Assembly: GCA_012719175.1 (NCBI GenBank) | Contig: JAAYAX010000015.1 | Span: 1 to 64,000 of the forward strand | Length of the DNA stretch: 64,000 bases | Direction: 5' to 3' | Source: Methanomassiliicoccus sp. | GTDB lineage: Archaea; Thermoplasmatota; Thermoplasmata; Methanomassiliicoccales; Methanomassiliicoccaceae | Shown: one piece after another, positions 1 through 7,621 of the stretch | How the letters are laid out: every line of letters begins with the position of its first letter | Position numbering within the stretch: the stretch's first letter is position 1 | Notes under the pieces: model-generated | Told to the model about the DNA's origin: nothing | Database searches by the model: none | The model's input: only the letters and a program-made list of their open reading frames with translations | Translations under genes and position numbers: made by a program

Positions 1-423
1 CTGTTCCTTGAGCTGCGTTAGCTCGTTCTTTGTAGTGTCCAGTTCTCCAGTGGCTGCAATGTGCTGTTCCTTGAGCTGCGTTAGCTCGTTCTTTGTAGTG
101 TCCAGTTCTTCTGTCGTTGACTGGTACTTCTCATTCAGCTGAGCAAGCTCGTTCTTTGTGGAACTTAGCTCCTCGGTCGTTGACTGGTACTTCTCATTCA
201 GCTGAGCAAGCTCGTTCTTTGTGGAATCCAGCTCTTCCCTTGTGCTGAGGTACTGTTCTTTTATCTGAGCAAGCTCGATCTTTGTGGAGTCCAGCTCCTC
301 GGTGGATGTTAGATGCTGTTCCTTGAGCTGGGCCAATTCGTTCTTTGTGGAGTCCAGCTCCTCGGTGGATGTTAGATGCTGTTCCTTGAGCTGTTCGAGG
401 TCCGACCTCGTCGTCTCGAGGTC
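1..423 (-). repeat. Tandem 63-bp (21-residue) coiled-coil repeats
   Basis: Read on the minus strand, units begin at 423, 360, 297, 234, 171, 108 and 45, each exactly 63 bp. The consensus is ELDSTKNELAQLKEQ followed by HLTSTE. Twenty-one residues equal three heptads, so copies can be added without breaking coiled-coil register. Adjacent units 171-234 and 108-171 are nearly identical, which indicates recent duplication. The array continues past base 1. Confidence 0.93.
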
Positions 424-3400
424 GCTTCTTATTGACTCCAGCTCCTGGTTCCGGTGCTCCAGGTCCTCAGTGGTCCTGGACTTCTCTTCCAGCACCTGGG
501 CCAGTTCTGTCCTCACCTCATTTAGCGTGGTCACAGTGGCTACGAGCTCCACGCCCTTGGCCTCCAGTTCACCATTGGATAGCTGGTTCCTCTCCTGGAG
601 CTGAGATAACTCCGCCTTTAAACCTTCAGCCTCACCTGTGACGGCGGCCAGTTCCTTCATCTTGTTCTCGAGGTCCTCTGACGTAGCGTTCTGCCTTACC
701 GTGAGCTGGGTAAACTCTTCCTTGACAGCTGACAGTTCCCCACTGACGCTCTCCAGCTCGCTGTTCTTCCTTTCCAATTCTTCTGTGGAACGCTGCTGAA
801 GCTCCCTGATCTGGGCTAGCTCCGACCGGGCAGCCTCTAGCTCCTCGGTGGTCGTGGTGAGCGCCTGTTCCTTCTCATCCCGCTCTTGAGCGGTTATCTG
901 GTGCTGGTCCTTCTCCTGTGCAAGGTCCTGGACCATCTTGTCGAGTTCTTCCTTTACGAGCTGGTGTTCGGTACGGACCTCTTCCAGTTCCTTTATTCGC
1001 AGCTCCAGCTCCTCCTTGTTCAGCTGATGTTGGTCCCTTTCCAGGGTCAGGTCCGATCCCCTCTGCTCCAGTTCACGGGTCAGCACGAACACCTGGCTCT
1101 GGGCGCGGTTCAGGTCCTGGACCAGGGCGTTCTTCTCAGCCACGGCCGCACTAGCCTTGGTTGCCAAGCCCTCGCCCTCTGCCTTAGATGCTGCCAGCCA
1201 TGATTCTCTCTGCGATAGTGCCTCGCGGAGGCCGAAGATGATGGTCTCGTTGACGTTCTGGTCCGAGGTGAGCTGTGTCCTTTGTTTCATCAGCTCCCCC
1301 AGTCTGCCCTTATGGCCATCGACCTCTGTGAGAGCCGAGACCAGCTGCTCCTCCTTGAGCTTCCGCTCCTCTTCCTCGCGCTCCGCCTGGGCCCGCAGCT
1401 CCTCGATCTCCCGGTCCTTGACCCGGGCGAGGTCGTCCAGCTGCTCCTTGGCCCATATTAGTTGAGAGTTCTCGCCCTCCAGCCTCCCCTTGGCATCTTG
1501 GAGCGTCTGCCGCTCCTCCGTTAGGGTGACCACTTCCGCTTTGGATGCTTCCAGTTGAGCACTGAGGTCTGCTGCGAGCGCGCTCTTTTCCTCCAGCTGT
1601 TCCTTGATCCGCGCATTCTCTTCGCACGCGCAATCCAGCTCGTCCTGCTTCCGCTCCATTTCGTCGGACAGCCCTGCAGCCTCATCCTCCTTGGAGGAAA
1701 GCTCGCTCTTGAGCGCCTTTACGGCAGCGAGGGCCTCGGTGAGGCTGGTAGACTTCGATTCCAGCTCTTCGGTAGTCTGGGTCAGGTCCTTGGTCCTGAG
1801 GTCCAGGTCCTCTTTCGCTTTCAGGTGCAGGTCCGTGACCTGTTTCAGCTCTTCATCTCTAGAGGCCAGGGACTCGTTGGCCTTCTGCAGATCGGCGTTG
1901 AGCTTCTCCACCTGCTGATGCAGCGTTATGAGCTCCTCGGCCTTCTGCGCCACGGCCTCCTCTACTCCGGAGAGGGATTCCCTTACCCCGCCCAGCTCCA
2001 AGGTTTGGGACTTGAAGCTCGCGGCCAGTGTTAACAGCTCCCCTTCTTTCCCCTGCAGCGCCTTCTGTACCTCGGAGAGAGCGCTCTGGGTGGTGATCAG
2101 TTCAGCATCCTTGTCCTCCAGGTTCTGCCGGATCAGGGTCAGGCTGGCCTTCTGCTCCTCGAGCTCGGCCTGTTTGGCCTCGGCCGCGGCCCGGGCCTCC
2201 GTAAGCTCCTCTTCCCGCATTTGCAGGGCATCGCGCAGCCCGCCGAGCTCCTCAGAGGTCTTGGTCAGCTCTGCCTGGCTTGACCTCAGTGATTCCTTTA
2301 TGGACTGGGTCGCGGTGTCCCGCTCCGCCTGCTGGGCCTTGAGCTGAGATATGGCCACCTCCAGCGACTCGATACGGCTGTCCCTCTCCTGCACCTTGGC
2401 CAACGATTCCTCCACCCGTTTGTGGCTCTCCTCGATGGCCTGCTTGGCGGTGATCCGACCTGTGATGTCACGGTCTATGCCCCGGTATCCCAGGAACTTG
2501 CCGTCCCTGCCGAAGTGGGGCATGCCGTTCATCTCGAGGTAGACAGTGCGGCCATCTGGATGCTTGGCCTGCTTCTCCAAGGCGGTAATGGGTACGTGCG
2601 CCGCCATGGTCTTGGTGAGAATGTTGGAGATGTGCTCCGCGCTTTCCTTGGTTATGAGGTCCAGGGGGGAGCGGCCCACAACGTCCTCGGGCAGTAGGCC
2701 CAGTAATTCCTTGACCCTCGCCGAGGACCAAGTGTAGGCCCCGTTCTCGTCCATCTCCCAGGACCAGTCCGAGGACCGCTCCGAGAGATCGTTGAACCTT
2801 ATCTGCTGCTTGTCCAGTTCCTCCTCTGCGGACTTCCGGGCCGCGTTCTCCTCGCTCAGACGTCGGCGTATCTCATCTATCGCCTGGTCTCGGTTCTGGA
2901 TGTCCGATTCGGCACTGTTGTGGAGGCGGATGCTATCGAGCATCCGTTCCAGCTCCAGCTCCGAGTAGTCGTCACGGAGCAGTCTGTCCGTGGGTACGTA
3001 GAACATGTTGTTGTTTATCGAGCCCTCAGAGACCACCCGGGGGTGGGCATGCAAGGCGACTATCAGAGAGGACGGAGAGAATATCCTCCGATCGTACTGG
3101 CAGATGATCCTCAGGGATATGCCAGGATTGAACACGTTCAATTTGGCCTCATATTCCGGCCACTTCTCCACACCGGCCACCTTCTCCTGGGTCCATGTCA
3201 TGTCGGATATGATCCGCATGGCCGTGAACCCGTAGGACTTGGCGAGCTCGGCCACGTTGCCGATGACCTTCATGGTCCAATCGGGGTCGAAGTATCCCCG
3301 CTTGAAGTACATCTCCTTCTTGTGAGTGAGGATCAGCCCTCCGTTGCCGATGGCCTTGTCCACATCGATGTTCTCGGCCTTCAGCGCCTCCACCATGTCG

Positions 3401-3585
3401 GTGTCGTCCTCCTCGTTGGAGATATATAAGCAGATCTCACCCTTCTCCAGACCTACGCGTATCAACGGTGTGACCGCCGAGAGCCGCTCCTCTGGGGTCT
3501 CGTAGATTAGGGCTATGTGATCTCCAATTAAATGCTGGTCGGCCTCTGATCCCGTCAAGGGCCGGTCATTGTTCATATTGACCAT
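1..3585 (-). CDS. MEDS-PAS sensor with giant coiled coil (partial, C-terminus outside window)
   Basis: The frame is open from the ATG at 3585 to base 1 without a stop, giving at least 1195 residues; the C-terminus lies outside the window. The first ~200 residues match the MEDS sensory domain (start HIALIYET, then GLEKGEICLYIS), known from DcmR and methanogen sensors. A PAS domain follows at roughly 265-390 (WSWEMDENG, then DITGRI). The rest, over 800 residues, is almost pure Glu/Leu/Lys/Gln/Ser coiled coil that ends in tandem 21-residue units. The start at 3585 has an AGGAGG site at 3595-3600; an in-frame ATG at 3594 lies inside that site and is unlikely. No kinase or DNA-binding domain is seen in this part. 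Inferred role: a cytoplasmic sensor or scaffold whose signal travels along a long rod. Family placement of the N-terminus is fairly sure; the output is unknown. Confidence 0.85.
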   Translation of the reverse strand, partial: MVNMNNDRPLTGSEADQHLIGDHIALIYETPEERLSAVTPLIRVGLEKGEICLYISNEEDDTDMVEALKAENIDVDKAIGNGGLILTHKKEMYFKRGYFDPDWTMKVIGNVAELAKSYGFTAMRIISDMTWTQEKVAGVEKWPEYEAKLNVFNPGISLRIICQYDRRIFSPSSLIVALHAHPRVVSEGSINNNMFYVPTDRLLRDDYSELELERMLDSIRLHNSAESDIQNRDQAIDEIRRRLSEENAARKSAEEELDKQQIRFNDLSERSSDWSWEMDENGAYTWSSARVKELLGLLPEDVVGRSPLDLITKESAEHISNILTKTMAAHVPITALEKQAKHPDGRTVYLEMNGMPHFGRDGKFLGYRGIDRDITGRITAKQAIEESHKRVEESLAKVQERDSRIESLEVAISQLKAQQAERDTATQSIKESLRSSQAELTKTSEELGGLRDALQMREEELTEARAAAEAKQAELEEQKASLTLIRQNLEDKDAELITTQSALSEVQKALQGKEGELLTLAASFKSQTLELGGVRESLSGVEEAVAQKAEELITLHQQVEKLNADLQKANESLASRDEELKQVTDLHLKAKEDLDLRTKDLTQTTEELESKSTSLTEALAAVKALKSELSSKEDEAAGLSDEMERKQDELDCACEENARIKEQLEEKSALAADLSAQLEASKAEVVTLTEERQTLQDAKGRLEGENSQLIWAKEQLDDLARVKDREIEELRAQAEREEEERKLKEEQLVSALTEVDGHKGRLGELMKQRTQLTSDQNVNETIIFGLREALSQRESWLAASKAEGEGLATKASAAVAEKNALVQDLNRAQSQVFVLTRELEQRGSDLTLERDQHQLNKEELELRIKELEEVRTEHQLVKEELDKMVQDLAQEKDQHQITAQERDEKEQALTTTTEELEAARSELAQIRELQQRSTEELERKNSELESVSGELSAVKEEFTQLTVRQNATSEDLENKMKELAAVTGEAEGLKAELSQLQERNQLSNGELEAKGVELVATVTTLNEVRTELAQVLEEKSRTTEDLEHRNQELESIRSDLETTRSDLEQLKEQHLTSTEELDSTKNELAQLKEQHLTSTEELDSTKIELAQIKEQYLSTREELDSTKNELAQLNEKYQSTTEELSSTKNELAQLNEKYQSTTEELDTTKNELTQLKEQHIAATGELDTTKNELTQLKEQ

Positions 3586-3603
3586 TATGTGCATCCTCCT
3601 AGG

Positions 3604-3622
3604 CCCCGATCGGGAATCGGGG
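3604..3622. promoter_or_regulatory. Perfect inverted repeat in the leader of the MEDS gene
   Basis: CCCCGAT and ATCGGGG are separated by five bases, 4 bp upstream of the Shine-Dalgarno sequence at 3594-3600 (reading the minus strand). It could be a protein operator or a leader hairpin. The rest of the 3623-3929 gap shows no gene; a TATA-like GTTTATG for the minus strand sits near 3663-3669. Confidence 0.5.
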
Positions 3623-3929
3623 AATCCCATCAATACCGTCGCCCCCCAGCAACATTTCGGGACATAAACCCTCGCCCCAGGCCATCATGTTTTGGGCATG
3701 TCGGAGGCGGGGTCTCCGCCCTCGGTAAACGACGCTATTCCCGGGGGTATAGCGGTAGGAAGGGGCATATCCTTATGTGCGCTGGCATGGTATCAGCCCC
3801 CAGGCTGATATCTAAGCCAGTGGGTAAAAAAGTGTCGAGGGATGACCGCCACAGAAAATATTGAGATGGGATCTGATGGGCATGGATATGATGCATAGGG
3901 ACCGCCAAGGCATGCATGGTGATGCTGGG

Positions 3930-4610
3930 ATGAGGGGGGCTGGAGACGGTGACGACCTCACCGTGCTGTGCGACTTCGACGGGACCATCTCCCTCATCGA
4001 CACCGCGGAATACATTCTGGAGCGTCATGCCAGGGGAGATTGGAAGGCCCTCGAGAGGTCCGTAGCCGAGGGGATCATCACCCTAGAGGAGTGCATGAGC
4101 ATGCAGTTCGACATGATCGCCCTGTCCAGGGACGAGATGCTGGTGGAACTGGATAGAGTGGTCATACCCCGTCCCGGTTTCGAGGAACTAGTGGAGAAGT
4201 GCCTTTTCAACAGCGTCACCTTCCGCATAACCAGTGCAGGGATGGACTTCTACATCCGGCATTTCCTGGAGCCCTTCGGATGGAGGGACAGGGTGGAGCT
4301 GGTGGCCCCCGAGGTCGTGGACACCGGGAAGGGAGTGAGGTTCCAATTCCCTCCCAAGCTGTTTAGCCAGGCGCATAATTTCAAGGAGGACAACGTGCTC
4401 AAAGAGCATGCTGCCGGCAAGCGGGTGGCGTACATCGGCGATGGCACCTCCGACCTGTGGGCGGCCATGGCCGCGGATATGGCCTTCGCGGTCCGCGGCT
4501 CGGTGCTGGACCTCCACCTGAACAGGATGGGCAGGGACCACCTGACGTTCACTGACCTGCGCGAGGTGGTCGAGGTACTTTTCTCCGGGCCTCCGCGTCA
4601 GCGGGGATGA
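3930..4610 (+). CDS. HAD-superfamily phosphatase, MtnX/phosphoserine-phosphatase type
   Basis: The protein has 226 residues from the ATG at 3930. Motif I is DFDGT (nucleophile Asp15, general acid Asp17), motif II is the TSAG region near residue 95, and motif III is GDGTSD near residue 172, followed by alternating hydrophobic segments. This is the layout of the MtnX/PSP branch, which hydrolyses small phosphomonoesters; the substrate cannot be read from the sequence. In-frame starts exist up to 3861, but GGTGAT at 3918-3923 with a 6-base spacer supports 3930, which also puts motif I close to the N-terminus as usual. The 3' end overlaps the convergent msrB gene by 13 bp. Confidence 0.8.
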   Translation: MRGAGDGDDLTVLCDFDGTISLIDTAEYILERHARGDWKALERSVAEGIITLEECMSMQFDMIALSRDEMLVELDRVVIPRPGFEELVEKCLFNSVTFRITSAGMDFYIRHFLEPFGWRDRVELVAPEVVDTGKGVRFQFPPKLFSQAHNFKEDNVLKEHAAGKRVAYIGDGTSDLWAAMAADMAFAVRGSVLDLHLNRMGRDHLTFTDLREVVEVLFSGPPRQRG

Positions 4611-4999
4611 AAGTCCATGGCACCGGAGTTCATGCAGTAGCGCTTTCCGGTGGGGCGGGGGCCGTCGTCGAACACGTGGCCGAGATGTCCTCCGCAGCGA
4701 GCGCATTCCACCGCCGTCCGGACCATTCCGTAGCTGCGGTCGGACCGCTCTGTTACCGCGTTCTTGTCGATGGGAGCGATGAAGCTCGGCCATCCTGTAC
4801 CGGAGTCGAACTTGTCGTCCGACGAGAACAGGGGGTTGCCGCAGCCCCCACAGACATAGGTCCCCGGCTCATGGTTGTTCCAGTACTGGTTATGGAACGC
4901 GGGCTCGGTCCCATCCTGACGTAGAATCCTGTACCGTTCCGGTCCCAGCAGCCTCTTCCATTCCTCCTCAGATTTGACCACCCTCGCGACTGATGTCAT
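4598..4999 (-). CDS. msrB: Peptide-methionine (R)-S-oxide reductase MsrB
   Basis: A 133-residue, single-domain MsrB that reduces methionine-R-sulfoxide in oxidised proteins. Two CxxC pairs (CGGC near residue 48, CARC near residue 97) form the structural zinc site. The catalytic cysteine is Cys122 in RYCMNSG, and GTGWPSF is the typical substrate-pocket motif. Length and motifs are complete. A TATA-like element (CTTTTAATAG on the minus strand, about 5031-5041) lies about 35 bp upstream. The gene ends inside the 3' end of the convergent HAD phosphatase gene. In an anaerobe this fits a protective role after oxygen exposure. Confidence 0.95.
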   Translation of the reverse strand: MTSVARVVKSEEEWKRLLGPERYRILRQDGTEPAFHNQYWNNHEPGTYVCGGCGNPLFSSDDKFDSGTGWPSFIAPIDKNAVTERSDRSYGMVRTAVECARCGGHLGHVFDDGPRPTGKRYCMNSGAMDFHPR

Positions 5000-5044
5000 G
5001 GATCCTCTTCCACTCTCTTTAGAGATTAGTGTACTATTAAAAGG

Positions 5045-5227
5045 TCAGCTCTGGTCCTCCTGTACTCCTGAGGCTCCTCTCCCAGCATCGTCTTTCACTT
5101 CATGGTCGTTACCCTCGATATCAATTATTAGAACGATAGAGGAGGCGTCCTCGGATACAACCTCGACCGTATCTCCTTGACGAAGCTGGGACCCGCCGAA
5201 GATCACGGATGCGCTGTACCGGTTCAA
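5045..5227 (-). CDS. Small acidic protein, function unknown
   Basis: A 60-residue frame from a TTG at 5227 with a beta-rich stretch (GDTVEVVSEDASSIVLIIDI) and an acidic, probably disordered tail. The central part resembles a short beta-barrel or KOW-like strand set, but I cannot assign a family. It lies upstream of msrB on the same strand, between msrB and the divergent small winged-helix gene. The TTG start is weak and there is no clear Shine-Dalgarno site, so a spurious frame remains possible. Confidence 0.4.
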   Translation of the reverse strand: MNRYSASVIFGGSQLRQGDTVEVVSEDASSIVLIIDIEGNDHEVKDDAGRGASGVQEDQS

Positions 5228-5270
5228 GGCATGCGCCGATGCTCCACTCTCATGTCAGGTCAGACGTACC

Positions 5271-5283
5271 GAAATATATTTTA
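5271..5283 (+). promoter_or_regulatory. TATA box of the small winged-helix gene
   Basis: AAATATATTTTA is centred about 30 bp before the ATG at 5307 and no Shine-Dalgarno site is present. Transcription would start at or just before the ATG, suggesting a leaderless mRNA. Confidence 0.6.
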
Positions 5284-5306
5284 GTCTGACGATTTTTCAC
5301 AGCCTC

Positions 5307-5525
5307 ATGGTATCCTCTCAAGTCGAGAAACTGTTCAATTCCATGAAGAATGGCGGGATAATATCCGAGGACAAGGCTGTCAGTGCGGAGAAGGCGACCT
5401 CTATGTCCAAGCTGCCTAAGGCCCAATGCATGAACGCCTTGGCAGAGCTGGAGAAGATGGGCGTGGCCAAGAAGCGCAAGAACAACAACGCCGTGGCCTA
5501 CTATCTTGCTCGGAACAACCTGTGA
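5307..5525 (+). CDS. Small winged-helix DNA-binding protein
   Basis: A 72-residue basic protein. The order of helices (VEKLFNSM, PKAQCMNALAELEKMG) followed by KKRKNNNAVAYYLA, a wing-like strand pair, is that of a minimal winged-helix domain without sensor or dimerisation extension. Such single-domain proteins in archaea are usually transcription regulators or chromatin-like factors; which applies here cannot be told. The mRNA appears leaderless and a hairpin terminator follows the stop codon. Confidence 0.7.
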   Translation: MVSSQVEKLFNSMKNGGIISEDKAVSAEKATSMSKLPKAQCMNALAELEKMGVAKKRKNNNAVAYYLARNNL

Positions 5526-5537
5526 TCATTTTTCCAT

Positions 5538-5580
5538 AGAGAGGCCGATCGTGGCCTCTTCCATCTTTTATTTCCTGTCC
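5538..5580 (+). terminator. Hairpin plus T-rich terminator
   Basis: AGAGGCC (5538-5544) pairs with GGCCTCT (5551-5557) around a 6-base loop, and the following bases to about 5584 are T-rich (TCTTTTATTT). It sits 13 bp after the stop of the winged-helix gene. Confidence 0.6.
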
Positions 5581-5656
5581 CTTTAACTATGGTGCCCATA
5601 GCTTCCACGAGCTGCTGGTGCTCCAATTAAAAATGGGGATGAGGGCAAGATAACCC

Positions 5657-6235
5657 TCAGGTCCCCGGGCGATAGGTCTTCCCGACCTTGAAAGCCTCGG
5701 CCACCATCTCTCCCAAGCGGTGATAGGTGGAGCCTACGGAAAGGTACATCAAGGGGTCCAGCCTGCCGGCGTCGGGAGAGTTCTCGCTGAACACTCCTTC
5801 CTCCGCGTACACTCCCACGATCTTCCCTAGTATCATGTCCGTGGTCTCGAACTCGATGATCTTGAGAAGCTCGCACTCCATGGTCAGGGGGCACTCCTCG
5901 ATCATGGGAGCGGTCTCGAGCTTCCCGTAGAAGCTCTCGAACACTTCAGACTTGTCGGCCTCGCGTCCCGAGGTTATGCCCACGTAGTCGGTGACCGCGG
6001 CCATTGACGCGCTGGGTATATTGACGCTGAAGGTGAGGTTCTCAAGTATTCCGTCCTTGGTCTTCCTCTCCTTGGCCATCACCAGCCCGATCACGGGGGG
6101 GATGTCATCGATCATGGTGAACCAGGCTATAGTGCAGTAGTTGGGCCTTCCTTCTATGTTGGCTCCCGCAATGCACACTGGCAGAGCGAACGGGGGCATT
6201 ATCATGCCGAGCTCTTTCTTGGTCATGGTATCCAC
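5657..6235 (-). CDS. Flavin reductase-like FMN-binding protein (flavoredoxin type)
   Basis: A 192-residue member of the flavin-reductase-like (split-barrel FMN) family. Typical marks are the N-terminal PPFALPVCIAGA strand, RPNYCTIAWF, the VIGLVMAKERKTKDGI segment, FSVNIPS, and the C-terminal GSTYHRLGE stretch. In methanogens and sulfate reducers these proteins bind FMN and exchange electrons with ferredoxin-linked systems. The gene diverges from the ferredoxin/2-oxoacid oxidoreductase operon, so a redox link is plausible but inferred. Length is normal. Confidence 0.85.
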   Translation of the reverse strand: MDTMTKKELGMIMPPFALPVCIAGANIEGRPNYCTIAWFTMIDDIPPVIGLVMAKERKTKDGILENLTFSVNIPSASMAAVTDYVGITSGREADKSEVFESFYGKLETAPMIEECPLTMECELLKIIEFETTDMILGKIVGVYAEEGVFSENSPDAGRLDPLMYLSVGSTYHRLGEMVAEAFKVGKTYRPGT

Positions 6236-6292
6236 TCTCAGATGTGTTCCCGCCGTACATCTCCCTTTTGCCCCTCAGAGTTTTGCCGAGAG

Positions 6293-6309
6293 TTTAAGTA
6301 CGGTCGTAC
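6293..6309 (+). promoter_or_regulatory. TATA box with adjoining palindromic operator of the oxidoreductase operon
   Basis: A TTTAAG element near 6293-6298 lies about 30 bp before the ATG at 6327. Directly joined to it, GTACG-GT-CGTAC at 6298-6309 is a perfect dyad. A protein bound there would cover the promoter, so repression is the likely mode (inference). Confidence 0.5.
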
Positions 6310-6326
6310 GTTTTCGAGCCGATAAC

Positions 6327-6569
6327 ATGGCCGCTGCCAATGACCTCCCTCGACCGGTCATCATCGAGGATGAATGCAAGGGGTGCGGGCGCTGCATCGC
6401 CGCCTGTCCCAAAAAGGTGCTCAGACCAGCAGACCACATGAACCGCCGAGGTTTCGTTCCCGCCGAGTATATCGGGGAGGGCTGCACAGGCTGCGCCATC
6501 TGCTTCTACAATTGTCCCGAGTTCTATGCGATAGAGGTGCATACAGCGGATAAGGAGGGAAAGCGATGA
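6327..6569 (+). CDS. 2-oxoacid:ferredoxin oxidoreductase delta subunit, 2[4Fe-4S] ferredoxin
   Basis: An 80-residue protein with two CxxCxxCxxxCP motifs ([12 protein letters not shown] near residue 17, [12 protein letters not shown] near residue 52), each able to hold a [4Fe-4S] cluster. It is the ferredoxin-like electron-exit subunit of the oxidoreductase encoded just downstream; its stop overlaps the alpha-subunit start in ATGA. Upstream in-frame starts reach 6141 but would run through the promoter and into the divergent gene, so the ATG at 6327 is chosen; transcription is probably leaderless. Confidence 0.88.
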   Translation: MAAANDLPRPVIIEDECKGCGRCIAACPKKVLRPADHMNRRGFVPAEYIGEGCTGCAICFYNCPEFYAIEVHTADKEGKR

Positions 6570-7621
6570 GGAAGTTCGTCAAAGGCAACGAGGCCGTGGT
6601 CATCGGAGCCCTTTACGCCGGCTGTGATGTGTATTTCGGGTACCCCATCACTCCGGCCAGCGAGATAGCCCACGGTGCGGCGGAGCTGTTCCCGCGAACG
6701 GGCAAGGAATACCTGCAGGCGGAGTGCGAGACCGGCTCCATCAACATGATCTTCGGCGCGGCCAGCGCGGGCAAGCTGGCCATGACCGCCTCATCAGGGC
6801 CGGGGATCAGCCTGATGCAGGAAGGGATCTCCTACCTCGCGGGGGCCCAGCTCCCCGCGGTCATCGTGAACGTCATGCGCACCGGTCCCGGGCTGGGCAA
6901 CATCGGACCGGAGCAGGGAGATTATAATCAGGCGGTCAAGGGCGGCGGTCACGGCAACTACAAGACCATAGTCCTGGCGCCGGGCTCGGTGCAGGAGATG
7001 TGCGATCTTACCATGAAGGCCTTCGAGCTGTCGTTCCGTTACCGGACCCCCGTGGTGGTGCTGGCGGACGCGGTCCTGGGACAGATGATGGAGTCCCTGA
7101 AGCTTCCGGAGAGCACCTTTCCTCGTCCAGAGACCTCGTCCTGGGCGGTACACGGGGACGCCGACACGCGGCCCAACCTCATCACCTCCATATACCTGGA
7201 CCCGGACCGCCACGAGCAGCACAACCTCAGGTTGCAGGAGAAGTACGCCCGCATGAAGGTCGAGGCGAGGGCGGAGGAGTACCTTGTGGAGGATGCTGAG
7301 ATCGTCCTAACCGGCTACGGCTCCTCCTCCCGCATAGCTCGCTCGGCGGTCGACCGCCTCCGCTCCGAGGGTATAAAGGCTGGGCTCTTCCGCCCGGTGA
7401 CCCTCTCCCCGTTCCCGGTGGAGCAGCTCAACGCCGCGGTGGGGGACCGCACCGTCCTGGTGGTGGAGATGAGCAACGGCCAGTATCGGGACGATGTTCT
7501 TCTGCACCTTGACCGCAGGAGCCGGTCGGAGGTGTTCCTGGTGAACCGCATGGGTGGGAACCTCGTCCGTGTGGAGGAGGTCGTCAAGGCCGCCCGGGAA
7601 AAAATGGGGGTGAAGGCATGA
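6566..7621 (+). CDS. 2-oxoacid:ferredoxin oxidoreductase alpha subunit (VorB/KorA type)
   Basis: A 351-residue pyruvate:ferredoxin-oxidoreductase-like domain I plus II. Conserved stretches are the [10 protein letters not shown] start of the alpha domain, the [10 protein letters not shown] segment, [11 protein letters not shown], and the C-terminal transketolase-like domain with VEMSNGQ. The best general match is the 3-methyl-2-oxobutanoate (branched-chain) enzyme, but 2-oxoglutarate or other 2-oxoacids cannot be excluded. It overlaps both neighbours by 4 bp, so translation of delta, alpha and beta-gamma is probably coupled. Acts in the cytoplasm, interconverting 2-oxoacids, CoA and reduced ferredoxin. 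Confidence 0.9.
   Translation: MRKFVKGNEAVVIGALYAGCDVYFGYPITPASEIAHGAAELFPRTGKEYLQAECETGSINMIFGAASAGKLAMTASSGPGISLMQEGISYLAGAQLPAVIVNVMRTGPGLGNIGPEQGDYNQAVKGGGHGNYKTIVLAPGSVQEMCDLTMKAFELSFRYRTPVVVLADAVLGQMMESLKLPESTFPRPETSSWAVHGDADTRPNLITSIYLDPDRHEQHNLRLQEKYARMKVEARAEEYLVEDAEIVLTGYGSSSRIARSAVDRLRSEGIKAGLFRPVTLSPFPVEQLNAAVGDRTVLVVEMSNGQYRDDVLLHLDRRSRSEVFLVNRMGGNLVRVEEVVKAAREKMGVKA

Noticed and set aside
1-423. Repeats that could look like a CRISPR array.
   Set aside because: The 63-bp units are contiguous without unique spacers, in frame with a coding sequence, and diverge gradually; they are protein repeats.
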